A stretch of DNA of 64,000 nt from Bradyrhizobium sediminis (lineage in GTDB: Bacteria; Pseudomonadota; Alphaproteobacteria; Rhizobiales; Xanthobacteraceae). The translations under genes were made by a program, and so were the position numbers. The stretch covers positions 3,284,001 through 3,348,000 of the forward strand of contig NZ_CP076135.1 of NCBI RefSeq assembly GCF_018736105.1, read 5' to 3'. The notes under the pieces were generated by a model. The model worked only from the letters and a program-made list of their open reading frames with translations. It was not told the DNA's origin and made no database searches. Below, piece after piece: positions 18,637 through 28,169 of the stretch; position 1 is the stretch's first letter, and every line of letters begins with the position of its first letter.

Positions 18637-19572
18637 ATGCTGAAGGCATTTGTCTTGAGTTGTTCTGTCGCCGTGTTGGGTACCGTCGGAACGGCAAGCG
18701 CACAAGACTGGACCAAATCGAAATGGGGACCGAACGACGAGATCGGCGCCGCCAACTACATGACGCCGGAGCTCGTCCTGAAGGCGGCGTCGCTGGTCAA
18801 GACCGGCAAGACCTATGCGCTGGGCTTTCCCGTCGATTCCAAGATGCCGGCCTATCCGCCACGTGGCTTCAAGATCACCGTGGTGCAGCCCGGCCAGGCC
18901 GGCAGTCCCGGCCTCGGACCGAGCAAGACCACCTACAATGACGACATCATCGAAGGCTGGGTCGGCGTCGGCAGCCAGCTCGACGGTCTCGGCCATATCG
19001 GCGTCGAGCATGTCTATTACAACGGCAACAAGCTGCTCGAATTCGCCGACCCCACCGGCCTGAAAAAGCTCGGCGTTGAAAAAATCCCGCCGATGGTGAC
19101 TCGCGGCGTACTGCTCGACATGGCGGCCCACTATGGTACCGACGTGGTCAAGGAGGGCACCGCCTTCAACGTCAAGGAAATCGAGGAAGCCGCCAAGAAA
19201 CAGGGCGTCGAAATCCGTCAGGGCGACGTCGTGCTGTTTCACACCGGCTGGGCAAGCCTGATCGGCAATGACGACAAGCGCTTCAACTCCGGCGAACCCG
19301 GCCTCGGCGTCGAAGGCGCCAAGTACCTGACCAGCAAGGGCGTGGTCGCGATCGGCGCCGATACCTGGGCGCTCGAAGTGATCCCGTTCGAATCCAAGAA
19401 CGTGTTCGAGGTGCACCAGATCCTGCTGCCGATGAACGGCACCTACATTCTCGAAGTCATCAACACCGCCGAACTCGCCAAGGACAAGGCCTATGAGTTC
19501 CTGTTCGTGCTCGGCCAGCCGCGCTTCAAGGGCGGCGTGCAGAGCATGATCAATCCGGTGGCGATCCGCTAA
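18637..19572 (+). CDS. Exported cyclase-family protein (kynurenine formamidase-like)
   Basis: A 311-residue protein of the metal-dependent cyclase/formamidase superfamily. These enzymes hydrolyse cyclic amides or formyl groups, as in kynurenine formamidase. A signal peptide (residues 1-22, ending ASA) predicts export to the periplasm. The family's metal-binding region appears as GSQLDGLGHIG near residue 118, a variant of H-x-G-T-H-x-D, so the first histidine is not in its usual place. AGGA precedes the ATG. The substrate is unknown. It stands alone between a small intergenic gap and a GNAT gene. Confidence 0.8.
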   Translation: MLKAFVLSCSVAVLGTVGTASAQDWTKSKWGPNDEIGAANYMTPELVLKAASLVKTGKTYALGFPVDSKMPAYPPRGFKITVVQPGQAGSPGLGPSKTTYNDDIIEGWVGVGSQLDGLGHIGVEHVYYNGNKLLEFADPTGLKKLGVEKIPPMVTRGVLLDMAAHYGTDVVKEGTAFNVKEIEEAAKKQGVEIRQGDVVLFHTGWASLIGNDDKRFNSGEPGLGVEGAKYLTSKGVVAIGADTWALEVIPFESKNVFEVHQILLPMNGTYILEVINTAELAKDKAYEFLFVLGQPRFKGGVQSMINPVAIR

Positions 19573-19710
19573 CGACACATCGACGACGCGGCGTGGCGTT
19601 CCGCTCTTGGAGCGCCACGCAGCGATCTATCGTCGGAGCCGCCGCGAATCGAGGCGCCCCTGCGGTTGAGCCAAAAGGATGGTACTTTTGTCACGCAAGA
19701 TGGGCCACTG

Positions 19711-20265
19711 ATGTCCGCTACCATTCCCGACATAGCAACATCTCGATTGATCCTGCGCCCGCTGAATCTCCTTGACGTTCCGGCGATCCAGCAGCTCTTT
19801 CCGCGCTGGGACATCGTGCAGTACATGTCCAGCAACGTCCCATGGCCGTACCCAGCTGACGGCGCCATGACCTTTGTTCGCGATATTGCGATTCCCGCGA
19901 TGCTCGGAGGCAAGGAATGGCATTGGTCGATCCGCCCCAAGGTCGGACACGAACAACTGATCGGGGTAATCAGTCTGATGGACCAGCCTGACGATAATCG
20001 CGGCTTTTGGCTCGACCGCGAGTGGCAAGGTCGGGGGTTGATGTCGGAAGCAAGCACAGCGGTCACCGATTACTGGTTCGAGACCCTTGAACGACCTATT
20101 CTTCGCGCGCCGAAGGCCGTGGCGAACGTGCCATCCCGCCGCATCTCCGAGCGCAGCGGAATGCGCATAATCAAGACCGAAGACCGGGATTACGTGTCGG
20201 GTCGCTTAGCTGCGGAAATCTGGGAGATAACGCGCGAGGAGTGGCGCAGGCGGTCCGCCCGATGA
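19711..20265 (+). CDS. GNAT-family N-acetyltransferase (RimJ/RimL-like)
   Basis: A 184-residue acetyltransferase of the RimJ/RimL subclass. TSRLILRPLNLLDVPAIQQL begins the fold, GVISLMDQPDDNRGFWLDRE covers beta4, and WQGRGLMSEA is the acetyl-CoA pyrophosphate loop (Q/R-x2-G-x-G/A). Typical substrates are ribosomal protein N-termini or small amines; none can be assigned. The start is uncertain: the ATG at 19711 was chosen, and a TTG at 19666 would add 15 residues. Neither has a strong ribosome-binding site. Confidence 0.8.
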   Translation: MSATIPDIATSRLILRPLNLLDVPAIQQLFPRWDIVQYMSSNVPWPYPADGAMTFVRDIAIPAMLGGKEWHWSIRPKVGHEQLIGVISLMDQPDDNRGFWLDREWQGRGLMSEASTAVTDYWFETLERPILRAPKAVANVPSRRISERSGMRIIKTEDRDYVSGRLAAEIWEITREEWRRRSAR

Positions 20266-20322
20266 ACCGGGGCTCCCATCGCGGTTTTGCGTGACCGGCA
20301 AGGCGCGTGCTAAGCGAACGCC

Positions 20323-20811
20323 ATGCCCGCTCCCATTCTACCGCTGATCGACGCTGCCGCGCACTGGCCCGAGCGCGGCGCCCTCGTCGGCCTAGATCTC
20401 GGCACCAAGACCATCGGCGTCGCGGTGTCCGATCCCGACCGCAGGCTCGCGACCGGGGTCGAAACCATCCAGCGCAAGGCGTTCAAGGCCGACGCCGCGC
20501 GGCTGATCGCCATCGCGACCGAACGCAACGCCGCCGGCTTCGTGCTCGGCCTGCCCATCAACATGGACGCCAGCGAAGGTCCGCGTGCGCAATCGACCCG
20601 CGCCTTCGCCCGCAATTTTTCCAAACTGACCGATCTGCCGATTGCCTTGTGGGACGAACGGCTCTCCACCGCCGCGGTCGAGCGCGAATTGATCGGCATG
20701 GACATGAGCCGCGCCCGGCGCGCCGAGGTGATCGACGAACACGCAGCGATCTACATCCTGCAAGGCGCGCTGGACCGGCTGGCGAACTTGCGCGAAGCGC
20801 GCGAGGAGTAG
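20323..20811 (+). CDS. ruvX: Putative pre-16S rRNA nuclease / Holliday junction resolvase, YqgF-RuvX family
   Basis: RNase H-fold nuclease implicated in 16S rRNA 5'-end maturation (YqgF), also annotated as a RuvC-like resolvase. The 162-residue protein has VGLDLGTKTIGVAVSD with the first catalytic Asp, the GLPINMDASEGP motif, LWDERLSTAAVE with the Asp-Glu pair, and DEHAAIYILQ with the last acidic residue. It is followed six bases later by the AEC transporter on the same strand. Standard length and complete motifs make this firm. Confidence 0.94.
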   Translation: MPAPILPLIDAAAHWPERGALVGLDLGTKTIGVAVSDPDRRLATGVETIQRKAFKADAARLIAIATERNAAGFVLGLPINMDASEGPRAQSTRAFARNFSKLTDLPIALWDERLSTAAVERELIGMDMSRARRAEVIDEHAAIYILQGALDRLANLREAREE

Positions 20812-20817
20812 CCGACG

Positions 20818-21744
20818 ATGGGTGTCGTTCTCGGCGCACTGGCGCCGGTTTTCCTGCTGATCGTGATGGGTTTCGGCCTGAAGCGAAGCCTGATGCGGCT
20901 GGAGACGCAATGGCACGGCCTCGAACGGCTGGTCTATTACGTGCTGTTCCCGGCCCTCTTGATCGAAACGGTAGCCAAGGCGGACCTCGCGACCGTGCCG
21001 GTCGCCGGCGTCGGCGGCGCGCTGCTGCTGTCGGCGCTGCTGATGTCGGGACTGTGCCTGGCCCTGCGGCCCTTGCTGGCCGCCAGGGGCATGGTCGACG
21101 GTCCGGCTTTCACCTCGATCTTTCAGGGTGCGACGCGCTGGCAGACCTATGTCGCGCTCGCGGTTGCCGGAAATCTCTACGGCAATCTCGGCCTTGCGCT
21201 GGCCTCGGTGGCGATGGTGGCGATCATCCCGCTGGTCAATGTGCTCAGCGTTACCGTGCTGGCGCACTATGCCTCGCCGGACAAGCAGTCGGTCCGTACC
21301 ATCGCCATGACCGTGGTGCGCAATCCCCTGATCTGGGCCTGCGCGATCGGCCTTGCCATCAACCTGTCGCATCTGCCGCTGCCGCGCGTGTGGCACGAAG
21401 TCGCCAGCGCCCTCGGCAGTTCGTCGCTGGCGATCGGCCTGCTGGTCACCGGCGCCGGCCTGCACCTCGAAGGACTGTTCCGCCCCAGCGCCCCGGCGGC
21501 GCTGACCATCTTCCTCAAGCTGATCCTGATGCCGGCGGTCGCAGTCGCGCTGGCGTTGCTGTTCGGCGTCTCGGGGCCCAATCTCGTGGTCGTGGTGTGC
21601 TGCACCTCGGTGCCGACATCGTCGAGCGCCTACGTGCTGGCCCGCCAGATGGGCGGCGACGCGCCGCTATTGGCGCAGATCATCACGCTGCAGACCATCC
21701 TTGCGGCCATCACCATGCCGATCGCGATTGCGCTGGTGGCGTAG
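20818..21744 (+). CDS. AEC-family transporter (auxin efflux carrier-like)
   Basis: A 308-residue inner-membrane protein with about ten hydrophobic segments, typical of the AEC family. Bacterial members export or exchange organic acids such as malate or malonate. N- and C-terminal halves each contain a broken helix with Asn/Pro (VLFPALLIETVAKA, and CTSVPTSSSAYVLARQMGG near residue 262). It begins six bases after ruvX, so the pair may share a transcript. Substrate unknown. It converges on the CPBP protease gene with an 8-base gap. Confidence 0.88.
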   Translation: MGVVLGALAPVFLLIVMGFGLKRSLMRLETQWHGLERLVYYVLFPALLIETVAKADLATVPVAGVGGALLLSALLMSGLCLALRPLLAARGMVDGPAFTSIFQGATRWQTYVALAVAGNLYGNLGLALASVAMVAIIPLVNVLSVTVLAHYASPDKQSVRTIAMTVVRNPLIWACAIGLAINLSHLPLPRVWHEVASALGSSSLAIGLLVTGAGLHLEGLFRPSAPAALTIFLKLILMPAVAVALALLFGVSGPNLVVVVCCTSVPTSSSAYVLARQMGGDAPLLAQIITLQTILAAITMPIAIALVA

Positions 21745-21752
21745 GCGAAGCC

Positions 21753-22535
21753 CTATCCGTACGCCGCCAGCCAGATGCTCTGCAGCGTCGCGGCGAGATT
21801 GTTGAGGCCGTGCACGACCACCGTCAGCCAGGTCGAACCGTTGCGATAGCGGAGCCAGCCGAGCAACAGCCCGATCGAAAATACTTCGGCGAAGAAGAAC
21901 CAGTCGTATTGCAGGTGCAGCGCGGTCCATACCAGCGACGACAGCAGAATCGCGCCGGGAACCCCGAGAAACGATTCCGACCAGCCGCGGTAGAGAAAGC
22001 CGCGGGCGAAGAATTCCTCCGAGACCGGCGCGGCGACACAGAACGCGACGATCAGGAGCCATAGCGCGCCATCGGCGCGCGCCGACTTCAGCACGTCGAC
22101 CATGAAACCCGGCGCGACTTCGCGGCCAAGCGCGCGCGACAGCAGGTCCCAGCCGACCACCAGCACGAACAGCGCGCCGACGCCGATTGCCAGATTGCCC
22201 CACGTGCTCCAGCGCAGCGCGAGGTATTCGGCAAAAGGCGTGCGCGATCGCCGGGTGGCGATCCACATCGCGCCGAGCGCGGCCGGCAGCCCCGTGATCA
22301 CCGAGAGCGAGATGGTCAGGCCGCCGCTGAGCACATGGATAGCGGCGGCGATGTCGATCGGCCCCTCCCGCCGCAGCAGGAACCAGGCCACGACCGCGAT
22401 CTGTCCCACGAACAGCGCGGCGAAGACGAACAGGCCCCACAGCGCGGTGCCCCAGAATTTCCAGATTCGTGGCGCGTGCCGGGCAGGCCTCACCGTGACC
22501 GGCGGAGCGGAGGGATCGAGAGAATCGATCATCAA
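21753..22535 (-). CDS. CPBP-family intramembrane metalloprotease (CAAX/Abi-like)
   Basis: A 260-residue membrane protein with about seven to eight hydrophobic segments. It has the three CPBP motifs: SEEFFARGFLYRG (Glu-Glu plus Arg), an ALHLQYDWF histidine motif, and VVHGLNNLAA with the last His and Asn. Family members cleave prenylated proteins or act as bacteriocin-immunity or stress proteases. Its ATG overlaps the aidB stop codon by four bases, so it is translationally coupled to an alkylation-response flavoprotein. That pairing is noted as unusual below. Confidence 0.88.
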   Translation of the reverse strand: MMIDSLDPSAPPVTVRPARHAPRIWKFWGTALWGLFVFAALFVGQIAVVAWFLLRREGPIDIAAAIHVLSGGLTISLSVITGLPAALGAMWIATRRSRTPFAEYLALRWSTWGNLAIGVGALFVLVVGWDLLSRALGREVAPGFMVDVLKSARADGALWLLIVAFCVAAPVSEEFFARGFLYRGWSESFLGVPGAILLSSLVWTALHLQYDWFFFAEVFSIGLLLGWLRYRNGSTWLTVVVHGLNNLAATLQSIWLAAYG

Positions 22536-24175
22536 GGCAACGCCCGCTCCAGCAACCTGCGGACATCGTCATTGGCGAGATCGACCGCGCCGTACATGCT
22601 GGCGTGGTTGCCGGCGAGCCGGGTCGCCGCGAACAATTCGGCATGGCGCGGCGACACCTTGTTGAGCGCTGCCGCCGCCGCCAGCAGCGCCAGTCTCTCC
22701 ACCGCGAGCCTTGCGACGCGCTCGCCATCCGGACGGCGGAAGGCCTTCGCGATGAACGCGACCGCGTCGCCCGCGCCGGGCAGGCCCTTGGCCTCGTCGG
22801 CGAGCCCTTGCAGCACCGCCCCGGCCGCCTCGCCCTCGCGCGACAGCGCGCGCAACACGTCGAGGCACATCACATTGCCGGAACCTTCCCAGATCGCATT
22901 GACCGGCGACTCCCGATAATGCCGCGCCAGAATGCCCTCCTCGACATAACCGTTGCCGCCGAGGCACTCCATCGCCTCGTAGAGAAATCCCGGCGCGCAT
23001 TTGCAGACCCAGTACTTGATGGCGGGTGTCAGCAGCCGCATATAGGCGGCTTCGCCCGGATCGTTTGGCGCCTGGTCGAAGGCGCGGCAGAGCCGCATCA
23101 CCAGCGCGATCGACGCCTCGACGTGCAGCGCCATGTCCGACAGCACCGATTGCATCAGCGGCTGATCGGCGAGATGCTTCTGGAACACGCTGCGGTGACG
23201 GGCGTGATGCAGCGCATGCGCCAGTCCCGAGCGCATCAGGCCGGCGGACGCAATCGCGCAGTCCTGCCGGGTCAGCTGCACCATCTGGATGATGGTGCGG
23301 ATCCCCTTGCCTTCGTCGCCGACCCGCGTCGCATGGGCGCCGGCGAATTCCACCTCGGAGGACGCATTGGAGCGGTTGCCGAGCTTGTCCTTCAGCCGCT
23401 GGAACTGGATCGCGTTGATCGAGCCGTCGGGCTTGAAGCGCGGCATGAAGAAGCAGGTCAGGCCTTCTTCCGCCTGCGCCAGCACCAGGAACGCGTCGCA
23501 CATCGGCGCCGACATGAACCATTTGTGGCCGGTGATGCGATAGCCGTCGCCGCCGGGTTCCGCGCGGGTCATGTTGGAGCGAACGTCGGTGCCGCCCTGC
23601 TTCTCGGTCATGCCCATGCCGAGCGTCATGCCCCGCTTGGTCCACCACGGCGCGAAGGTCGGATCGTAAGCGCGGGTGCTGATCACCGGCATGGTCTTGG
23701 CGAGCAGATCCGGCTGCGCCGCCAGCGCCGCCACCGAGGCCCGCGTCATGGTGACCGGACAGAGATGGCCGGTCTCGACCTGCGCCGCGATGTAGAATTT
23801 TGCCGCGCGCACGACTTCCGACGCGCCGCCGGCCGGCCGGCCCTGCGCGTCCCAGGTCGAATTGTGCACGCCGCCGTGGGCGCTGCGCGCCATCAGCTCG
23901 TGATAGGCCGGATGAAACTCGACTTCGTCGCGGCGGTTGCCGCGGGAATCGAAGGTCCGCAGTTTCGGCGTGTTCTCGTTGGCGATGCGGCCCCGCTCCG
24001 CCATTGCGGCCGACCCCCAGTGCTGGCCGAATTCGGACAGTTCCTTCTCGGCCGAGGCCCCGCCATTGGCGGCGACCGCCTCGACCAGCGGCCGGTCCGC
24101 CGCGAACAGGTCGACATCGCAAAACGGCGGCGACTGGTTGAACACTTCATGGGTCGCAAAGGAAGGCTGGGTCAT
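22532..24175 (-). CDS. aidB: AidB-like acyl-CoA dehydrogenase-family flavoprotein
   Basis: FAD protein of the acyl-CoA dehydrogenase superfamily. In E. coli AidB is induced by alkylating agents and binds DNA. The 547-residue protein has the AidB N-terminal part (THEVFNQSPP, then WGSAAMAERGRIANENTP) and the FAD-binding core (GMGMTEKQGGTDVRSN, KWFMSAP). It also has KDKLGNRSNASSEVEF, the IWEGSGNVMCLDVLRAL signature and the AidB-specific C-terminal region. Identity to E. coli AidB is visible across the whole length. It probably forms an operon with the CPBP protease. No ada, alkA or alkB gene is adjacent. Confidence 0.93.
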   Translation of the reverse strand: MTQPSFATHEVFNQSPPFCDVDLFAADRPLVEAVAANGGASAEKELSEFGQHWGSAAMAERGRIANENTPKLRTFDSRGNRRDEVEFHPAYHELMARSAHGGVHNSTWDAQGRPAGGASEVVRAAKFYIAAQVETGHLCPVTMTRASVAALAAQPDLLAKTMPVISTRAYDPTFAPWWTKRGMTLGMGMTEKQGGTDVRSNMTRAEPGGDGYRITGHKWFMSAPMCDAFLVLAQAEEGLTCFFMPRFKPDGSINAIQFQRLKDKLGNRSNASSEVEFAGAHATRVGDEGKGIRTIIQMVQLTRQDCAIASAGLMRSGLAHALHHARHRSVFQKHLADQPLMQSVLSDMALHVEASIALVMRLCRAFDQAPNDPGEAAYMRLLTPAIKYWVCKCAPGFLYEAMECLGGNGYVEEGILARHYRESPVNAIWEGSGNVMCLDVLRALSREGEAAGAVLQGLADEAKGLPGAGDAVAFIAKAFRRPDGERVARLAVERLALLAAAAALNKVSPRHAELFAATRLAGNHASMYGAVDLANDDVRRLLERALP

Positions 24176-24209
24176 GGCATGCGTCCGGCTGCTTCTAATT
24201 GGCGAGACT

Positions 24210-25004
24210 TTATCTCAAACGCCCCGGGATCGGAAAATCATACGCGGGCCCGCCGGCGCCCGGCATTGAAAAATGCCACCACTCCTTCGAATAGTTCACA
24301 AACCCTTGCTTCGCCATCGCGGCTACCAGCGTGTTGCGCCAGCGGCGCTGATCCGGCGTGATCGAGCGCGCGGCGGTGTGCGACCTGGCGTCGGAGCAGT
24401 CGTAGCCGGTGCCCATGTCGACGCTGCCTTCCGGCGCGCGGGCGCTGGCGGCAGCGGTGCAGTCGGCATAGGCCCTGGCAGGATCAAAAGCGGCGGAATT
24501 GTCGGCCGCAAGATCCACCAGGGTGAGGTCGAGAGCTGCCCCGGTCGAATGCTGGGAGCGCTCGGCGATATAGCCGAGCCGGAACAGATCCTTCTTGGGA
24601 ATGGCCGGGTTGTAGCGCCGCTCGGCCGGCGTCTCCCGGCCGTTCTGCGCCCACACCACCATATCGTGCGACGCCCGCGCCGGCCGGTAGCAATCCAGCA
24701 TCTTCAGCGACAGATTTTGCTTCGCCAGCTCCTGCTGGACGCTTTTCAGCGCCAAACCGACCTGGCGCTTCACCACGCATTCGCCCGCCTCGTAGCCCGC
24801 CAGCCGCCGGCCGACGAAATTATTCGACCCGGCGTAGCGGATGTCCTGCAGGATGGAGGGATCGATGTCGCGCAGGAACACGAAACCGCCGGGCAAGGCC
24901 TGCGCTGCCGCCGCCGCCGGCCCGGCGGCCAAGGAACCAGCCAAGGAACCAGCCAAGCCAAAACCGGTTAACGCGATCGCCGCAATCAGCTTCAATTTTC
25001 GCAT
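24210..25004 (-). CDS. M15-family D-alanyl-D-alanine dipeptidase (VanX/DdpX-like)
   Basis: Exported zinc dipeptidase that hydrolyses D-Ala-D-Ala, used for peptidoglycan dipeptide recovery rather than resistance in most non-pathogens. The 264-residue precursor has a signal peptide with an '[13 protein letters not shown]' repeat, then [10 protein letters not shown] (zinc ligands His and Asp) and KEWWHFSM (catalytic Glu and zinc His). DCYRPARA supplies the arginine of VanX. The ATG at 25004 has GGGAAGG upstream. A 12-base direct repeat near 24930-24957 encodes the signal-peptide repeat. Confidence 0.9.
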   Translation of the reverse strand: MRKLKLIAAIALTGFGLAGSLAGSLAAGPAAAAAQALPGGFVFLRDIDPSILQDIRYAGSNNFVGRRLAGYEAGECVVKRQVGLALKSVQQELAKQNLSLKMLDCYRPARASHDMVVWAQNGRETPAERRYNPAIPKKDLFRLGYIAERSQHSTGAALDLTLVDLAADNSAAFDPARAYADCTAAASARAPEGSVDMGTGYDCSDARSHTAARSITPDQRRWRNTLVAAMAKQGFVNYSKEWWHFSMPGAGGPAYDFPIPGRLR

Positions 25005-25144
25005 CCCATGCCTTCCCGCGCGCCGAACCCGGCGACATTGCGACAACCCTCTTTACCCTCCCCGCGGACAGATCGGGGGATAACTCGCAAGGCACCTATT
25101 CGCGCTTGCCCCGCGCGCCAACCCTGCCTATAGCTCTCGCTTTA

Positions 25145-26098
25145 ATGACCCCTGCATCGAAATCGACCTTCGTCCTCGGTCACCGGCATCTGCTGGGAAT
25201 CGAGGGCCTTTCCGCTGCCGACATTACCGGCCTGCTCGACCTTTCCGAGGAATATGTCGAGCTCAACCGCCAGGTCGACAAGAAGCGCACTTCGCTTCGC
25301 GGCCGCACCCAGATCAACCTGTTCTTCGAGGCCTCGACCCGCACCCAGTCCTCGTTCGAGATCGCCGGCAAACGGTTAGGGGCCGACGTCATGAACATGT
25401 CGGTGTCATCGTCCTCGATGCGCAAGGGTGAAACCCTGGTCGATACCGCCGTTACCCTCAACGCCATGCACCCGGACATCCTGGTGGTCCGGCACCATGC
25501 CTCCGGCGCGGTGGAACTGCTGGCGCGCAAGGTCGACGGCTCCGTGATCAATGCCGGCGACGGTGCCCATGAACACCCCACGCAAGCGCTGCTCGACGCG
25601 CTCACCATCCGCCGCAACAAGGGCCGGCTCGAAGGGCTGGTGGTCGCGATCTGCGGCGACGTCATGCATTCGCGGGTGGCGCGCTCCAATATCCTCCTGC
25701 TCAACATCATGGGCGCCCGGGTGCGCGTGGTCGCGCCCTCCACCCTGCTGCCGCGCGGCATCGAGCGGATGGGCGTCGAAGTCGCCCGCGACATGCGCGA
25801 GGGGCTGAACGGCGCCGACATCGTGATGATGCTGCGGCTGCAGCGCGAGCGCATGAACGGCTCGTTCGTGCCGTCGTCGGGCGAATATTTCCACTATTTC
25901 GGCCTCGACCAGAAGAAGCTGGCCTATGCCAAGCCCGACGCGCTGGTGATGCATCCGGGGCCGATGAACCGCGGCGTCGAAATCGACTCGATCGTGGCGG
26001 ACGGCGCGCAATCGCTGATCCGTGAACAGGTGGAAATGGGAGTGGCGGTGCGGATGGCGGTGCTCGAAGCGCTCGCCCGCAACCTGCCGAACGCGTGA
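25145..26098 (+). CDS. pyrB: Aspartate carbamoyltransferase catalytic chain
   Basis: Joins carbamoyl phosphate and aspartate in the first committed step of pyrimidine synthesis. The 317-residue protein shows the carbamoyl-phosphate motif [13 protein letters not shown], then [20 protein letters not shown] and the [11 protein letters not shown]-terminal motif for aspartate binding. The ATG at 25145 ([20 protein letters not shown]) gives the length usual in rhizobia; an upstream frame from 25106 would add a low-similarity extension. It lies five bases before a dihydroorotase-like gene with which it likely forms a complex. Confidence 0.96.
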   Translation: MTPASKSTFVLGHRHLLGIEGLSAADITGLLDLSEEYVELNRQVDKKRTSLRGRTQINLFFEASTRTQSSFEIAGKRLGADVMNMSVSSSSMRKGETLVDTAVTLNAMHPDILVVRHHASGAVELLARKVDGSVINAGDGAHEHPTQALLDALTIRRNKGRLEGLVVAICGDVMHSRVARSNILLLNIMGARVRVVAPSTLLPRGIERMGVEVARDMREGLNGADIVMMLRLQRERMNGSFVPSSGEYFHYFGLDQKKLAYAKPDALVMHPGPMNRGVEIDSIVADGAQSLIREQVEMGVAVRMAVLEALARNLPNA

Positions 26099-26102
26099 CG
26101 CC

Positions 26103-27404
26103 ATGCTGACCGACCGCCGCCCGATCCTGCTCGCCAATGCCCGCGTCGTCGATCCCTCCAGGGATTTCGACGGCCCCGGCGACGTCCTGATCGCCGACGG
26201 GGTGATCCGCGATTCCAGGCGCGGCATCGGCGCCGCCGGCGTGCCCGAAGGCACCGACATCATCAACTGCGCCGGCAAGATCATAGCCCCCGGGCTGATC
26301 GACATGCGCGCCTTCGTCGGCGAGCCCGGCGCCAGCCATCGCGAAACCTTTGCCTCCGCGAGCCAGGCGGCGGCGACCGGCGGCATCACCACCATCATCT
26401 GCCAGCCCGACACTTCCCCGGTGATCGACAATTCCGCGACGGTCGATTTTGTCTTGCGCCGCGCCCGCGACACCGCGATCGTCAACATCCACCCGATGGC
26501 GGCTTTGACCAAGGGCCTGGGCGGCGAAGAAATGACCGAGATCGGCCTGTTGAAGGCCGCCGGCGCCGTGGCGTTCACCGACGGCGACCGCAGCGTCACC
26601 AACGCGCAGGTGATGCGGCGCGCGCTGACCTATGCCCGCGACTTCGACGCGCTGATCGTGCACCACACCGAAGATCCCAACCTCGTCGGCGAAGGTGTCA
26701 TGAATGAGGGCGAATTCGCCGCACGGCTCGGGCTGGTCGGCATCCCCAATGCCGCCGAGGCCGTGATGCTGGAGCGCGACATGCGCCTGGTCGCGCTGAC
26801 CGGCGGGCGCTATCACGCGGCCTCGCTGAGCTGCATCGAGTCGCTGGAAATCCTCAAGCGCGCGCGCGATGCGGGCCTCGCGGTCTCCGCCTCGGTCTCG
26901 ATCAATCACCTGACCCTGAACGAGAATGACATCGGTCCCTACCGGACATTTTTAAAGCTGTCGCCGCCGCTGCGCACCGAGGACGACCGCCTCGCGCTGG
27001 TCGCCGCCGTCGCCTCCGGCCTGATCGACGTCGTGATGTCCGACCACAATCCGCAGGACGTCGAGGTCAAGCGGCTGCCGTTTGCCGAGGCCGCCTATGG
27101 CGCCATCGGCCTGCAGACCATCCTGCCGGCGGCGTTGCGGCTGATCCACAATGGCGAGACCGATTTCAAGACCCTGATCCGCGCGATGTCGACGCGCCCG
27201 GCCGAACTGCTCGGGCTGCCCGGCGGAACGCTGCGGTCGGGCTCGCCGGCCGACGTGATCGTGATCGATGCCGACACGCCGTGGGTGCTCGATCCCGCCG
27301 ATCTCAAATCGCAATGCAAGAACACGCCGTTCGACGAAGCCCGCTTCTCGGGCCGCGTGGTGCGCACCATCGTCGGCGGCCGGACGGTGTTTGAGCATGT
27401 CTAG
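26103..27404 (+). CDS. Dihydroorotase-like subunit PyrC' (predicted catalytically inactive)
   Basis: A 433-residue amidohydrolase-fold protein. In active dihydroorotases the first metal motif is D-x-H-x-H. Here it reads GLIDMRAFVGEPG, so the two histidines are Arg69 and Phe71. The late NHLTLNEND and MSDHNPQD motifs are kept. This pattern matches the non-catalytic pyrC' chains that assemble with PyrB in Pseudomonas and many rhizobia. The gene starts five bases after the pyrB stop codon, which fits a structural subunit of aspartate carbamoyltransferase. A separate active pyrC is expected elsewhere in the genome. Confidence 0.85.
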   Translation: MLTDRRPILLANARVVDPSRDFDGPGDVLIADGVIRDSRRGIGAAGVPEGTDIINCAGKIIAPGLIDMRAFVGEPGASHRETFASASQAAATGGITTIICQPDTSPVIDNSATVDFVLRRARDTAIVNIHPMAALTKGLGGEEMTEIGLLKAAGAVAFTDGDRSVTNAQVMRRALTYARDFDALIVHHTEDPNLVGEGVMNEGEFAARLGLVGIPNAAEAVMLERDMRLVALTGGRYHAASLSCIESLEILKRARDAGLAVSASVSINHLTLNENDIGPYRTFLKLSPPLRTEDDRLALVAAVASGLIDVVMSDHNPQDVEVKRLPFAEAAYGAIGLQTILPAALRLIHNGETDFKTLIRAMSTRPAELLGLPGGTLRSGSPADVIVIDADTPWVLDPADLKSQCKNTPFDEARFSGRVVRTIVGGRTVFEHV

Positions 27405-27445
27405 AGCGTTCTCAAGCGGGTTACACGACATAGGGAGGCACAGCG

Positions 27446-28039
27446 ATGTCACCTGAAGCATTTTTGTTGGTTGCCCTGATCATCGGTTATCTCTGCGGTT
27501 CGGTCCCGTTCGGGGTGATCCTGACAAAACTCGCCGGCACGCAGGACCTGCGCTCGATCGGCTCCGGCAGTATTGGCGCAACCAATGTGCTGCGCACGGG
27601 AAATAAGGGGCTCGCAGCCGCGACGTTGCTCGGCGACATGCTCAAGGGCACCGCCGCGGTACTGATTGCCCGCTACTTTTGGGGACCAAATGCGGCGATG
27701 GCCGCGGCCCTCGGTGCCTTCCTTGGGCACCTTTTCCCGGTGTGGCTCAAATTCAAGGGCGGCAAGGGCGTCGCCACCTATATCGGTGTGCTGCTTGGCT
27801 TGTTCTGGCAGGCGGCCGCCATGTTTGGCGTGATCTGGATCGCAACCGCCTATACCACCCGCTATTCGTCACTGTCGGCGCTGGTGGCAAGTTTCGTCAC
27901 GCCAATAACCCTCTGGTGGTTCGGTCATTACAACCTTGCCTCGCTGTTCGCTGTGCTGACGTTACTGTTGTTCTATGCGCACCGCGAAAACATCAAGCGG
28001 TTGCAGGCGGGCACCGAGGGGCGCATCGGGGAGAAGTGA
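27446..28039 (+). CDS. plsY: Glycerol-3-phosphate acyltransferase PlsY
   Basis: Inner-membrane enzyme that transfers the acyl group from acyl-phosphate to glycerol-3-phosphate, the first step of phospholipid synthesis. The 197-residue protein has five predicted TM segments and the three PlsY motifs: GSVPFGVIL with [28 protein letters not shown], and the C-terminal [17 protein letters not shown] precedes the ATG. Its place after pyrB-pyrC' and before dprA-topA follows the usual Rhizobiales gene order. Confidence 0.96.
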   Translation: MSPEAFLLVALIIGYLCGSVPFGVILTKLAGTQDLRSIGSGSIGATNVLRTGNKGLAAATLLGDMLKGTAAVLIARYFWGPNAAMAAALGAFLGHLFPVWLKFKGGKGVATYIGVLLGLFWQAAAMFGVIWIATAYTTRYSSLSALVASFVTPITLWWFGHYNLASLFAVLTLLLFYAHRENIKRLQAGTEGRIGEK

Positions 28040-28043
28040 GGAT

Positions 28044-28162
28044 CGTCATTCCCTGACGCGCCAATTAGCGGGTCTGAGGGCGCGCGCAAGCGCGAACCCG
28101 GAATTTCATTCCACAACCTCCAGATTCCGGGTCCACGCGAAGACGCGTGTCCCGGAATGACG
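28044..28162. repeat. Intergenic inverted repeat, CGTCATTCC...GGAATGACG family (copy 1)
   Basis: The element begins CGTCATTCC (28044) and ends CCCGGAATGACG (28162), with internal AACCCGGAATT and GATTCCGGGTCCACGCGAAG segments that pair with each other. It lies between plsY and the convergent amidase gene. A related element is at 29479-29583, on the other side of the amidase. Both are of a type familiar in Bradyrhizobium intergenic regions. Confidence 0.75.
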
Positions 28163-28169
28163 GTATCCT

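Noticed and set aside
22604..24361. A 585-codon plus-strand frame opposite aidB
   Set aside because: Antisense shadow; aidB has full-length similarity to a known family.
24930..24957. Tandem direct repeats as a CRISPR-like or VNTR element
   Set aside because: Only two and a half 12-base units, and they encode a signal-peptide repeat in the dipeptidase gene.
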